A stretch of 64,000 bases of DNA from Symsagittifera roscoffensis (lineage: Eukaryota; Xenacoelomorpha; Acoela; Convolutidae): contig NC_087062.1 of the NCBI RefSeq assembly GCF_963678635.1, forward strand, positions 72,075,345-72,139,344, written 5' to 3'. A program made the translations under genes and the position numbers. This document shows positions 38,280 to 49,900 of this stretch, piece by piece. The notes under the pieces are model-generated. The model was not told where the DNA came from and ran no database searches. It worked only from the letters and a program-made list of their open reading frames with translations. Every line of letters begins with the position of its first letter. Position 1 is the stretch's first letter.

Positions 38280-38350
38280 AAAGTTGTTTACGGGATAAAA
38301 AGTTTTGTTCCCGATTACAAGACACTTGCTCGCGTGGGTGTAATTAAACT
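38280..38350. repeat. R4 module
   Basis: GTTGTTTACGGGATAAAAAG, then a TCCCGATTAC block, then ACACTTGCTCGCG. Related copies lie near 29331, 33741, 42905, 55955 and 58538, and a diverged form is built into each satellite monomer. Confidence 0.65.
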
Positions 38351-39349
38351 AAAATGAATTGTGAGTGGTTACACAGAGGCGAAAACGTATAAATATGATC
38401 ACCAGCAAATGAAGAGCTTAATCAATCAATGAAAAAAAAACTTCAAAATAATGGTTTTTATTTGGTCAAAAAAGTAGTCAAAATTGAAAAGGACAAAAAA
38501 TCCTGATAAAATTTTTTTTGCACCTTTAGAAACTTTACAAAGAGCTTTTAAAATGCTAAACATCAACCGAACCTTTCTGCGGGACCTTAGGAAGAGAAAA
38601 ATTAGCAGACACTAAAGTCTATAGAAAATTCGAAAACTTTCAGTTTCCACAAAAAAAAAAACAGGTCCCAATTGAAATCGAATTTCTGAGAATTGTCGTC
38701 TGAAGCATGGGTATTACCACTGCACTAAACGCTCAGAACACTCCTTGATATTATTTAAAAAAACTTTGAAAATTTTTCAAATGAACACCATGAAATTTTT
38801 TTAAAAAAAAGCAAAAAAACAGGCAAAAGCAAAAAAACTTCTTGGAACTCAATTACTTGTCAAAATCGCAATACATTGAAGTAAATTTTTAAAATAAAAT
38901 CGAGTAAAAATTCTCAAACTTTAGGAAAATTAGGAGCTGCTGTAACTAAGTCGACAAAAAAGCAGACAATCAGAAGTCCGACAAAGATGGTTTGACGCGC
39001 GGATAATTTTCCGCTGACAAAAAAAAACAGGTCCTGGTCACAATCGAACCATTGAACTTTGTCTAATTATATTTTTTAGAGATTTGGCACAAGTCAGTAG
39101 CATCCGGCTATGCTACTATCGAAGACACTATACGATGTTTCAAATACTACAATAACCAATGGATAAACAAAAAGGAAAAATAACCAATAAAAAAATAGAA
39201 ATCGATTTTTTCAATGCAATTATTTTAAAATTGCAAAAAAAGCACAAGGAATAGCAAATTTACATAAATAAACATCTGGCAAGAAAAATATGCGAGTAAA
39301 ATAAGCTTTTTCCAAAATAAAAATAATGATTTATCTTAAAAAATACAAA

Positions 39350-39530
39350 AACATTTTTTCAGGCTAGACTCGCAAACTTAAATTGATTATCTGATAGCAT
39401 CTAAATAATGGCTAATACTCAAAAACTACAAAAAAGCAGGTTCATTTTTTTCAGGCTAGATTTTCAAACCTAAATTGATAATCTGATAAATATAAATAAT
39501 GAGTAAAACTTTTCGAAAAATTGAACATCT
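39350..39530. repeat. Short tandem duplication, unit about 94 bp
   Basis: TTTTTTCAGGCTAGA(C/T)T, then AAATTGAT(T/A)ATCTGATA, then AAATAATG occurs twice about 94 bp apart. Confidence 0.7.
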
Positions 39531-39621
39531 AATGAAATATGTGCTGTACGAGTTCGTGATTATCAAGTACGAAATTTTTTATAAATTTATGAACAAAAAT
39601 ATGCGGAATATTATTAACTAT

Positions 39622-39744
39622 TCCCCCTTGCAAACAAGAGGGGAAAGAGATTCGTTACTAGGAACAAAATTCACATAGATTTTACCGTTGAATAATTTCA
39701 TTAATGGGGCTGCTGGCAATTCGTTACTAGGTACCAAAGGGGGA
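39622..39744. mobile_element. Small inverted-repeat element R5, copy 1
   Basis: About 123 bp with TCCCCCTTG at one end and CCAAAGGGGGA at the other, plus two internal direct repeats of ATTCGTTACTAGG. The same architecture recurs at 56046-56168. It looks like a tiny MITE. Confidence 0.65.
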
Positions 39745-39765
39745 AAATCACTTAAACGATCCTAC

Positions 39766-39869
39766 CTGCGTTAGCATCCTCTTCAAACTTGGAGTGAATT
39801 CCCATTTCGGCAATGATACGTCTGAAACTCTTCCTCAGTCTAGAAGCTGGTTCGAAACTATCACTCCAC
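39766..39869 (-). CDS. Exon C of large helical protein
   Basis: A 104-base exon with acceptor TTGCCAATAG and donor GCAG|GTAGG. It joins exon B (aac ag|g completes Arg) and exon D (g|ag completes Glu), keeping the frame open across both junctions. The encoded segment reads WSDSFEPASRLRKSFRRIIA and continues to DANA. It is too short to find by open-frame length alone and is supported by splice sites and phase. Confidence 0.72.
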
Positions 39870-39949
39870 CTATTGGCAAAGTGAAATGATTAAAAAGGTG
39901 ACTTCGAAAATCTTTAATTTGGGTAGCCAAAGATTCAAAGAATAATACA

Positions 39950-40260
39950 TGCAAAATACCAAAATCACGCGGTTTTGACAAATAGCTGACAATTTCGCCG
40001 TTGCACTTACAATCTTTTCGATTGGAAAACTTGGCTGCATATGTGTTGCCTTATTTAATGTCCATTTCTGTTTCTTCGGCTACCCACGTAACACACCCAA
40101 GTAATAAGGCAACATATATACTTGCAACATACCGAAATCACGCGGTTTTGACAAATAGCTGCCAATTTCACCGTTGCACCAACATTCTTTTCGATTGGAA
40201 AACTTGACTGCATATGTTGCCTTATTTAATGTCAATTTTAGTTTGTTCGGCTACCCAAGA
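39950..40260. repeat. Tandem duplication, unit 173 bp
   Basis: AAATCACGCGGTTTTGACAA begins at 39962 and again at 40135. The following TTTTCGATTGGAAAACTT, GCATATG and TTATTTAATGTC words are kept in both copies with a few substitutions. It sits just upstream (minus-strand sense) of exon C. Confidence 0.85.
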
Positions 40261-41185
40261 ATTCAAATGTGCCATGTCGATTCAGACACACCTAGACTAA
40301 TGGTATCAGGGCAGATGCCTGAAAGTTCCGACTGTCCTAAAGCGTTTCTGGGGTAAATCGATGAAGTTTAAGAAAAAAATTTAAACAAAAAAATCATATT
40401 TACTGGAAAAATTTCCCCTCATCCCCATTATGATGTATCCTCAATTTGCAACATTCAACCCCCATAACTTCAAGAAAAAACAATCATATGTAAAATATCG
40501 TTTTGAATTTGAACGCAGTGCATCAATATTTTCCGAGTATTTTCTAAAAAATCCATTAGAAGCGCTTCCAAGCATAAATATTCCGTCACTTTTTTCAAAG
40601 TCGGATCACAAAATTTCAACAGAAAAAATTCATATTTTTCATAGCAACTTTTCCCTATCCTGATGAAAAAAATGAAACACCTTTTGATTTTATGTTTCAG
40701 GGTACCTGTATCTTCTAGATGGCATAGAAATCTAGCAAAAATATCATTTTTAATTCAGGGTAATTGCCCTCTTTTAACCTATTTTTTTCTCAAATCGGAG
40801 AAAAATACGTTTATATGAAAGCTGACAAAGACAAAACTTGCTTAAACTTTGCTAGTCTTGAGATAGTACAAGATTTTATGACAAAGATAAGACCTGAAGT
40901 GCATGAAAAGCACGTAATGCTATAATTAAAAATTGCTATCAGTGAAGTGCTGATTGTTTTGACGCCCTTAAAGTTGTTCGAACATTTAAAAAATATGCGA
41001 TAACACTATATGTATTGTGCAGAAAAAATCAGCCCACTTGAGCAAGAAAATTTTTCTCAAATTGGAGAACACGAAATTTGCTTAGAATTGAAATAGTGCA
41101 AAAGTTCATTTATTTTAAGGTTGACTCATTTGATTTGAAATTACGCCGAAATTGCAAGGTCAGTTTTTGAACAAAACAAATTATA
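40261..41185. other. Intronic AT-rich stretch
   Basis: No gene or clear repeat boundary. A 77-codon frame at 40430-40663 (+) has no recognised family. Confidence 0.4.
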
Positions 41186-41840
41186 CACAGAGGGGAGCTC
41201 CGCTTCAAACACTAGCGAGAATTTGACAAAAAAGCAGCTTTATTAGGTGAACTAATAAAAGATAGAAATGAGCCTCGAATTAGTATAACCTTGCTCCGTA
41301 TGGGCTTCGAACCTGTGACCTCAAGACTTGGAGTCTCTCGCTCTACCCTCTCGGCCACGAACTCTTAACAACCGACAAACACTTGTCACAAAAATCAGCT
41401 ACATCTGCAAACAAACTGCCAATGCTATGCTGCAAAAGTGGTACCGAATATAAATACACACAATTTTGCAAGTAATCGTTTGAAATATAACAAACTGAAG
41501 GCACGCACACTATCTTTTTGCATGTAACAAATCGCACAGCATAAAACCACATTAAGCATAAAATATGCATTTCAAAAAATTGCGAGAAATTTTTTGTCAG
41601 AAAATTTCTGAAATCAAGTTTTCTTTATTGTTACGTTGTTTGAAACAAATAACTTTTTTCGGTTCATTTGATGAATTAAAAATGCATCAACTGTGTTAAC
41701 TTAGTAATATTCGAATGTCAAAGCACATGCTAGCAAAACCCGTAAAGGTGCCTTAAAAGTGGCACCAATATTTGCGACTTAGGTTAGAAAAAAAAGAATA
41801 TTCGTAGTATAACACTAACGCTGACTAAAGTAATTAGCCT
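41186..41840 (-). mobile_element. tRNA-derived SINE, copy 3 with long tail
   Basis: The minus-strand tRNA-like head is the best preserved of the family: A box TGGCCGAGAGGGTAGAGC near 41357 and B box GGTTCGAAGCC near 41312, with a Leu/Ser-like spacing. The plus-strand left end is CACAGAGGGGAGCTCCGCTT. After CACTTGTCACAAAAATCAGC the segment continues into the longer tail that also occurs at 19030-19290, ending near GTATAACACTAACGCTGAC. Confidence 0.78.
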
Positions 41841-43650
41841 CTTAATATATTAAGATCACCAATTCGGTTTTCTCGACTAAGAGTTTGGCTTCTTCGCTTC
41901 AATTAAGACTCACCTTTCAGTTTATTCGTGCATAAAATCTTTACCTAGCACGGAGGATCGTTTTTACTATTTGTCAAAGACTTTCGAGAGCCCTATTAGT
42001 AATTTCCCAACCTAGTTCAAATATCATAATTATATTTCCGACCTAGCCTAAATATCATAATTAATTTTCTTACTGCTTTCAAACATTCTACTCTCTACTA
42101 TAGTTCAGGTTTCTCTCAACCCATTTTCCTTGCACAGAGGGGAAGCGGAGCTTCGCAACACTTGCGACGCAAAAAAAACATTGCGCTGAAAAATAGTGAA
42201 TGAAAAAAAAAGACAGTAGTAAAAAAATCATGGTTGTTGGAAAAAATTACTTGAAAAAAACAATTTGACAAAAGTTGAAAAATTACAGCAGCAAAAACTT
42301 CATATTTACATTAAATGAAAGTCAAAAACAGCCCTTAAAAAGGTAATTATCTACCGAGCGGAAGCAAAGGCGACAAACTTAGGGTCGAAACCTGTTGAGC
42401 CGAAAACAAAACTGTTGTCATAAAAAATTGCATTCCATTTAAAAGTTTTTACGACCCATCCAAACTGAAACACATAATCCCAAACGGATATATTTTGACC
42501 TCGAAATATGCAAAATAAGTTGACTGAATCAATATAAATACACAAAATCTGTTTGAAAATTCAAATAATGAAAAAAAAACTCAAAATCAGACATGGTAAA
42601 TTAACAAATTAGTGAAGTTTCAGTTATAGTAAAAACTGTTTAAATTGAACCAAAACCCATACTTTAAAAATTAAACCAATAAAAATCCTTGCAGATAAAA
42701 ATGGCGTTTAAACAAAAACGGAAACTGAACCAACGTAAACTAAGACGAAAAGCAGGAACCCGAAAAAAAACTGAGAATTTTTTTTAAAAAGGTCATTACA
42801 ACCTGAAACGGACTTGAAATAATGACTAGCTAAGTGATAGTTTTTTATTTGATATTTCAAGAAATTCAGCATGAGAAGCTCTTCAAAAAGTGAAGATCCT
42901 GTGGAAAAAGTTGTTTACGAGAAAAAGTCCAGTACCCGATTGCAATACCCTTGCTTATAGCAAAGGTAATTACTGACTACTTGGTACATGTGGTTTTCTA
43001 CTGTCAGGGTACCTGCATACTCTAGATTGCAGAAAACTCTGTTAAAAATATTGTTACTCAGGGTACCTGAATCTTCTAAATGGCGTTATAACAAATCAAC
43101 GATATTCTTCGACCGATGAAAATGATTTGAATAAAAAAATAACATCAAGCCTATATATTCCGTAATTTTCTCCAAAAACTGGAAGAAAAGAATGTAGTCA
43201 ACGATGCACTGAAAATGAGTTCTGGTTCCCTATGATTACACATTCAAAGAAATTTGAGACCAATTGCTCTTTTTCACGCGCAAAAGCAATTCAATATCAT
43301 TACTGATCAAACTATTGTTTTTTGGACAAATTCAACTTAACGGTCAGGACTTCACGGCGTTGGACAAACCTGTTATCAGCAATCAAGCATACTTTAAACA
43401 CAGGTGAACCAAAGTGAAGAACACCTAGGGCACCGCTACAACTGGAGGCATGTGTCTGATTTTTTGAATTTCGTTATAACCAAAACCTTAGTTGTTTCTC
43501 TACTAAAATGAGTGAGAAGAGTGAAAATTTTTGAAATTTTCCTAAAGACAAAACAATTCTCTTACAAAAAATTAAGGAGTAGCCTAGAAGAAACTATGCA
43601 TGGCAAATTGTAAAACTAAGCTTCCAACAAACTTTTGAGTCGATTAAACC
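41841..43650. other. Intronic stretch with repeat fragments
   Basis: It contains a SINE hairpin end at 42126-42170 (GAAGCGGAGCTTCGCAACAC), an R4 module at 42905-42965 (CCAGTACCCGATTGCAATAC) and a repeated CAGGGTACCTG word (43006, 43059; also 40699). No coding exon was recognised. Confidence 0.5.
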
Positions 43651-43935
43651 CAGGGGCGGATCTAGGATTTTCTCGAGGGGGGCGGATTTTCTGACATCTC
43701 CCAAAGCGCTACAGGGACTCCTGAAAGACCCGGTTTTGGCCAAAATTTCTGCGCTGCAGGCAAAATTTTGAAAAAACGGCTAAAAAAGGCGTTTTTCGAC
43801 ACTTTTTGGAAAAACTTGAAAAGTTTTTTCGGCCGCGCGCTCCCATCTCAAAATAAGTGTAAGTTGGCGCGCAAGGCGCCTTTAGAAAAAATTTAGTGTC
43901 CGTTACCAAAAATATATATCTCAAAATAGTACAAA
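43651..43935. mobile_element. hAT-like terminal sequence and GC-rich repeat
   Basis: CAGGGGCGGATCTAGGATTT followed by a G-run at 43651-43685 is the typical end of non-autonomous hAT-type elements in invertebrates (general knowledge). A GGCCGCGCGCTCCC block and AAGGCGCCTTTAG follow, shared with 27840-27890. I do not see the opposite inverted end, so the copy is partial. Confidence 0.5.
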
Positions 43936-43938
43936 GGG

Positions 43939-44082
43939 GCCGGCAGAGGCTCGAATCCAAAAATTTCACTATTACGAGGGCCATAATTTTATGAGTAAAA
44001 AAAACTTTGAGCCGGCAGGGGTCGAATCCAAAAACTTCACTATTACGAGGGCCATAATTTTATGAGTAAAAAAAGTTTGCGC
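43939..44082. repeat. Tandem duplication, unit 72 bp
   Basis: GCCGGCAG(A)GG.TCGAATCC and GAGGGCCATAATTTTATGAG occur twice, 72 bp apart, nearly identical. The word GAGGGCCATAA links it to the decayed tandem repeat at 17.6-18.8 kb. Confidence 0.85.
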
Positions 44083-44806
44083 GTAGACAATAATGGGAAG
44101 GGGAGCTTTCAAATCCCTTCTATTCAATGAAACCAAAATCTTAGATTTGATGGGTTAGTTTTTGAGAAGTGTGCACACGCACAAGGGTGTAGGCGCTCTT
44201 TTTATGGACTCCCCTTTTTTGGAAATCGGAACAAGGGTTTTTGAAACTAAATTTTTTGCAAAAAGTGATAAAAATTTACAAAGCGTTTTAAAAAAATTAA
44301 ACAAAAAACCCAATCCCATACATTTTCAAGAAACCTGTTTTTATCAGACAGAAATTCTAAAAAAAAACATTACAAGCAAGAAAATTGAAATTCAAACTAG
44401 CAACTGAACAAAATTTACGCAGCGGGAAACAGGCCGACAATCTTTGAGCAGACACCAGTTGAGCCGAAAAAAAACTGATTTAAAAAAAATTCAAAACGTT
44501 TCAAGTCGCCCCCTGAAACTGCCCTGTATTAATTAGCACCCACCCAGTAATTAAATTTGAATTTTCATGATAATGAGCAGCTCAGCGGCCTAAAGATTCA
44601 AAAGTGTAACAATGCCGAAAATACCTGAGTAGAAACAGTTCAGACAAAAAATTCAATTTCAAAAAAAAATTTCAAATCATCTGTACCCTCAGAACACACA
44701 AAAGCACACAAAACATTTTTCGGACTTCCTAAGACGCAAACGGAGGCCAGTAACTCGATCGAAAAAATGAAACCAATTAAGCCAAAAAAAAAACGAAAAA
44801 AATGAA
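44083..44806. other. Intronic stretch left of the retrotransposon
   Basis: The first 80 bp continues the degenerate unit of the 17.6-18.8 kb repeat. The rest is AT-rich with no gene seen. Confidence 0.45.
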
Positions 44807-44810
44807 CACC

Positions 44811-45061
44811 TGAGAAATGCCAAGCTATCTACTAATAACTATGAATAAAACCTATCATAAAAGGTTGAATTAGAAATTGGTTACTTGATTAGTTGCATAA
44901 ATAAAGCATGACAAAACTGTAATCTTTCAACAGTTTCAATAGTGTTTAGATACTTTATGAGTGGTGGTTGGCGGGAGACCTGTCCCGACCTTGACCTTTA
45001 GTATCACATCAAATAACATACATCTAATGGTCGGCTCAATATCACCTTGACTGCCGTACCA
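44811..45061 (-). repeat. 3' LTR of the gypsy element
   Basis: 251 bp, starting TGAGAAATGCCAAG on the plus strand and ending GCCGTACCA. It aligns to the right LTR with roughly a dozen differences by eye. The base run just inside the element, TTTACCCCTTTTC on the plus strand, reads on the minus strand as a purine-rich GAAAAGGGGTAAA, a plausible polypurine tract. Confidence 0.92.
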
Positions 45062-45506
45062 CGTTTACCCCTTTTCAAAAAATTGGAATGACTTGATATA
45101 ACAAATTAAATAATAGCACTGGTGGAATGTTTAACGAAATATAGCTCAGAGTTTCAGTTTTCATTTTTCATTATAGCTGCTCGTCTACTCCTTTTTAATA
45201 GATCTCTTAAATATCCTCATGATTCCTTTCGGGGTTGGTGGAGAAGATGAAAGTTCCCCCCTTAGATGTTTACTAAATTGAGTGGCGTTTTAGGCGATGG
45301 TTCGACGAATTGGTCCTGAGAGATTTCTTTCACCGCATGTCTGACCGAGCTTCCATAGAATTGTGTTTGTTTCTTCGTCCTTCCCGATAATCTCGAAGAA
45401 TTAGAAGTTGAGTCAGTCATCCTCTAAGTCGTCTGTATCTGGGGAAGGGGTCTTTTTTTGCTTCGTATGTTTGGGAACCTTTATCTTGCTTTGTTGTGGC
45501 TGTTGT

Positions 45507-47335
45507 TCAATTTAAGGGCTCAGGTCGTCTCCTTCCGACGAAACCGGAATCCATTCCTGAGCACTTGGAAAGATCTGTTTCAATTTTGAGCTCGTAGGGG
45601 CCTGAGGGAGATTTCGGCATCTGGCTTTGGTTTTGCGGGACGGTTGCCTTTCCCGTTCTTTTTGGGCTGAGTTGGACCAGTTCGCTTTTCTCTTTTGTTT
45701 CAGGTTGAGTTACGGTTGTTGGGTGATTTTCTGCCGTAGATTGTTGTGATAAAGTTCCAGCCCGGACTGGTGGTCCAATCTGAGGTGTGCGGGAGATGAC
45801 ATTGCATTTCTGCACAGCTTGTTTTGAGGAGCTTTGTTTGCCTGAAAGATAACTACTTTTCAACCTAAGTGCTATATGGTTTTTCCGGATAACCTTGCCC
45901 GATGCTGTCGTATAAGTGTTTTCCGAAAACTTTACAATATGTTCATTGAAAGGTCTAAAAAAACTCTTTGCTGGATCTCCTGTCAACAATTTTACGAAAT
46001 ACCTCTACTTTAGACCGGTCCGAAAGTAATAAATTATGAAGATTAATCTGGGATTTCGAGTTTGTCAATTTCGGGATGTCGGATCTAAATCTCAGTGTTC
46101 CCGACGTGAGATTGCTCCGAAGGGATGCAGCCAAAATCTGGTTCCTGTCCATCAAGATCTTCAAAGCTTCTGATGCCTGTTCTTGCGTCAATGCTTTCTT
46201 CAGTGTCATCCATTCTTTACTTGACTTAGCTAACTTCTCTAGGGCCTGATAGTAAGGTGTCTCTGAGATTGTAGTGGGGCCTCTGAATCTAGGTGTGACT
46301 TCTGGGCTACTAAACCCTTTCTTTACGAACTTAACCCTAGGTCTGCTGTCACAGTTCTCCCTTCATTGTTCCGCGGTTAGTACGTCCCTTTCTAAGTATA
46401 AGTTCCTGGAATCTAAATTTAATTTGGATTTTAAGTTTTCCGACTTTAACGACCATTCGGAATTGGGTTTTTTTTCCGAACTGTAGCTCGAAAGGCGAAG
46501 AATATGTGACACTATTTTTATTGATTCTTATGTCCTCACTAATGATTTTTAATGCAGTTTCTATACTCTCGGAGTTTTTCTCCAGTTGCATTACTCCTAA
46601 CTTCCTTTTGATAGTCTGAATAGTCTTTTCAACTAGGTCACAAACTCGGTGGTCACCTAGTGGGCAGTAGATGTGTTTTATCCCCTTAGAGACGCAAAAA
46701 GATTTGACTGCATTGTTTTTATAACCTGAGTATTGGTCCGTTCTAACTGAGTTTGGAATAGAGAGAATAGTGATATAGTCCTTCAGAAATTTCAAGATCT
46801 TTTTGGCACCTGTTGTTCTAGTTAACATAACAGAAGGGTAATTAGAATAGCGGCCGATAGTGACCAGAAAGTAAATTTGACCACCTCCTCCATCCGAATG
46901 TGGTCCCGCATAGTCTAGTTGAATTTTTTTGGTTAGATTCATTCAATAAAGGAAGAGGCTTCCATGAGTTAAGCTTGTTAATGGATTTCAGGTTGTTACC
47001 GAATATTGTACATTCCTTACACATTCTGACGATATCTCGGTTGATTCTTGGCCACCAGATGTACGGCTCCGCGTCTACCATGGCTTCCTGGCCCGGATGA
47101 GATCTGCGTAGTCTTGATAAAACTGCTTTTTGCAAGCAGGAAGGAAAAGCGATGCGGTCGCCAATAATGATGCATCCGTCCTTGATTGCTGCTGCATTCT
47201 AGAATGACTTGATGTATGGATCTATTCTCGAAAACCCCTCGTAGTCTTTGCTGAGGATCGCTTGCTTCGTAAGACGGTAGGTTGGGTCCTCGTCGACCAG
47301 CCATGACAAAATGTCCGCGTCGAGAATGCCCGTAA
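45507..47335 (-). pseudogene. Integrase region of gypsy pol, broken
   Basis: An HHCC-type zinc-binding segment is readable at 46842-47135 (HPGQEAMVDAEPYIWWPRIN, then CKEC). The catalytic core at 46349-46942 shows the first Asp in QLDYAGP, the second in RTDQYSGY and the Glu in LVEKTIQTIKRKLGV, so the DDE triad is present. The zinc domain and core are in different frames, and a further break separates the core from the C-terminal part (45955-46209, 45507-45989, including RPFNEHIVKFSENTYTTASG). The zinc segment is also missing part of its expected spacing. The enzyme is therefore a pseudogene. Confidence 0.88.
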
Positions 47336-47650
47336 GTCCTGGGAGTGAATTCCTATCGTCAGCTACAAAGTTTTTTGGTTGAAGCGTTTATTCTGTTTAC
47401 TTGGGTCTTCCTCCTCTGGATGGTTGCAACCTTTCCCCTTTTTGATCTCAGATTTGCCAGGATTTGGGCGTATTTGAATTTCAGTTGGGATCTCCTTTCC
47501 TTCTTCTGTGTAGGTTTCTTTCTCCTTATTGCCCCTGCCCTTCTCATTGATCTTGTTCTTGCGAAGAGGTCATCCGATATGGGCGCTAGTTCGCTGAGAA
47601 GGAGTTCGAAACTGTCATTTGTCTGAGATACTCTTGATTCAGCCACATAT
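47336..47650 (-). pseudogene. Pol spacer between RNase H and integrase
   Basis: An Arg/Lys-rich 95-residue open segment (47359-47646), including RRKKPTQKKERR, occupies the position of the non-conserved linker of gypsy polyproteins. Its function is unknown. Confidence 0.5.
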
Positions 47651-47684
47651 CTGAAAAAGGGATGTATTGGTTAGAACTCGGTCG

Positions 47685-48065
47685 GATTGATTTGATTGGC
47701 TGATATTTGTTGGTACTCGACGGTGGCAGAGATTTGCGGAAAATGACGAGAGAGTTGGATGAGGATTTCGCTGAGTTAATTCTAGCTTCTGATTGGTTGC
47801 GAGAAATGGCGGGAAAAACGCATGAAAGTTCGCCCTCTAGCGGTTGTGCATAATTTACATTGGAGTGATTTGATTGGTTGAGGAGTGAGTATCCTCAATT
47901 ATTTGCTTATATTTACATCTATTTTGGCGAAAAAGTACGTGCATGATCGGTCGCCCTCTACCCTTCGTGCATAAACTAATTTGGAGAGATCTGATTGGTT
48001 GTTCGGTTCTGGCTGAAATTTGTCGCCCTCTTGTGTAAAATCGTTTTCAATGAATTTGATAAATC
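47685..48065. repeat. Short degenerate tandem repeat within pol
   Basis: TCGCCCTCTA-type words (47830, 47960, 48020) alternate with TTGGAG(T/A)GAT(T/C)TGATTGG and GTGCATAA words at about 60-130 bp spacing. No pol domain can be read here, and the stretch separates RNase H from the linker. It is either an insertion into the element or a non-coding part of this lineage. Confidence 0.55.
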
Positions 48066-48289
48066 GACACTTCCTCTTTCCTGAATCTAAGTTTTCGTGG
48101 GTGAATAAAATACTTGTCTACCTAGTTTAGGCGAATAGTTGAAGGGCATGGGTGGTTTTTTCCGCGTTGGAAATTTTTTCCTTCCACAGTTTTTCTATGT
48201 TGTCAAGCGCTGAGAAAAATTTATTGATTGATTTGACTACAAACTGTTCATCAAAATTAGAAGGGTCAGGCGCTTCGAAAGTCGGATAG

Positions 48290-49900
48290 CGGGATAATCG
48301 ACAATTCCTAGTTTTGATCCAGATATGTGATATATATCGCAGTTAAAGGGTAGGAGTCTATCTGCCCATCTGGTTAGTCTTGATTGATAAGATTTGTTGC
48401 CACGGTTAGTTTTCAGAGCAGAGATTATTGCTTTGTGATCGGTAAGTAGTTCAAAGTTGTTGCCCAGTAGGTAATTAGGTGAGTTGTTGTTCTAAAGCTG
48501 CCCCACCCACTGTGGCTGGCGTCACACTTGATTTTGATTTTCTCTTGGGATCATAATGGTGCATCATGGTGTTATCCGATGTTACTTTCAACGTAGCTTC
48601 GAAAGTGTCTTGTTGGCTCTTGTCCCAAATGAACATCTCTTCTTTGGAGGCTGTCAGAGATGGACGGAATTGCTCCGTCTATAACTGTAGGTTAGCGTTG
48701 GAGATGGTTAAGTACACCCATAAAGGATCTTAATTGTTTAAGAGTTTATGGGAGTTTTTAGCTCTAGAATAGCTTGGACCTTGGAGTGTTTTGATCTATA
48801 GACTAGGTGATCAATGTCGACACCCAGCCAAGAGATCTTTTTTTACTGAAAATTCACATTTCGATAACTTCAATGCGAAACCCTCTTTGTACAGTCTTTC
48901 GAATATGTTATTTACAATTAGATGGTGGCCGGAGAGCGACCCTTTTGTAACGATTAAAATATCGTCTAAAAAGCAAATGACTCCCGGATTATTGTTAAGA
49001 GTAATGTCCACTGCCTTTTGAAACTCTTAAGACATGTCTGAAAGCCTATAAAAGCCGGTTTTGAAGCGGTAAGTGCCTGTAGCGTCTCCACATACAATGT
49101 TAAAATTGCAGTGGTTACTGACCGAATCACTTAATTGGAGCTGACTAAAAGCGTATTTAAGATCTAAAGAGGAAAAATACTTCATCCGGAGAATAAGAAT
49201 TGATTGTTTGGGCTGCTACGTCCAGTTGTTCCAAAAGATATGGTATTTGATGTTGGTTTTTAAAGATCTGAGCATTCATGGGTTTTGCGTCCATCGCTAT
49301 TTCACTGAGCCGTCCTGCTTTGCCGTATTAACCACCGGTACTACAAAAATTCGCTGGTACACTTGTTCAGTTTCACTTAATGACCTTCTTTGATAAGGCG
49401 TTTGATTTCCTTTCCAATTTTCTTTTGAATGTGAATCGGTATTCTCCGACCCTTTTCCTGAATTGGGATTAGAGGCTGTTTGAAGACTGTGTGTACGCGA
49501 TGATTTTTTGATCTGCCAAGCCTCGTAAAAATATCTTTGTAATTATTTGAGTAAAAATTTTTCCAGTGGGTGGATGTTTACGCCATGTCGTTTTCTTCGA
49601 CTTCTAGAATCTCCTGAGAGCGGGATTCGGTTGTTTTGACTCCTATTGCAAACTTGTAGGATTAGACCTAACAGACATCTCGTCCTGTTTTCTGATATTC
49701 GAAAATTGGCTGATTTGCCTTTCCAGCCTAATGATGATTACTAGAGTTCCAAATAATTCAATCGGTTGGTGATTATAACCTACATAGGATATGTCAATAG
49801 GCAATGATGATTTCGGATCCATTTTTACATTTTTTTCCTGTCCTTAAGAGGAGGTCCTCTGTATTTTATTTACAAAAGAGGCTGGACTGCCCGTATCTTA
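48290..49900 (-). pseudogene. Protease, reverse transcriptase and RNase H of gypsy pol, broken
   Basis: The protease active site is readable at 49897-49889 as DTGSPASFVNK. The N-terminal reverse transcriptase segment near 49400-49480 reads GRRIPIHIQKKIGKEIKRL. The catalytic box FLDDILIV is in 48811-49011, inside NPGVICFLDDILIVTKG; the usual YVDD or FIDD is FLDD here. RNase H is seen near 48300-48490, with ELLTDHKAIISALK and SRLTRWADRLLPFN. These parts lie in different frames with stops between them. Confidence 0.88.

Larger units (their letters stand above)
35936..39765 (-). other. Intron between exons C and D, filled with repeats
   Basis: 3.8 kb holding a SINE (36055-36415), two adjoining MITE-like R3 copies (36423-36955, 37028-37585), one R2 copy (37755-37990), an R4 module (38280-38350), a segment related to 23.5 kb (38950-39110), a short tandem duplication (39350-39530) and an R5 element (39622-39744) that ends only about 20 bp from exon C. 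Confidence 0.7.

Noticed and set aside
47345-47626. Hydrophobic 93-codon plus-strand frame that looks like a membrane protein
   Set aside because: It is antisense to the Arg/Lys-rich pol linker; complement of such codons gives hydrophobic residues.
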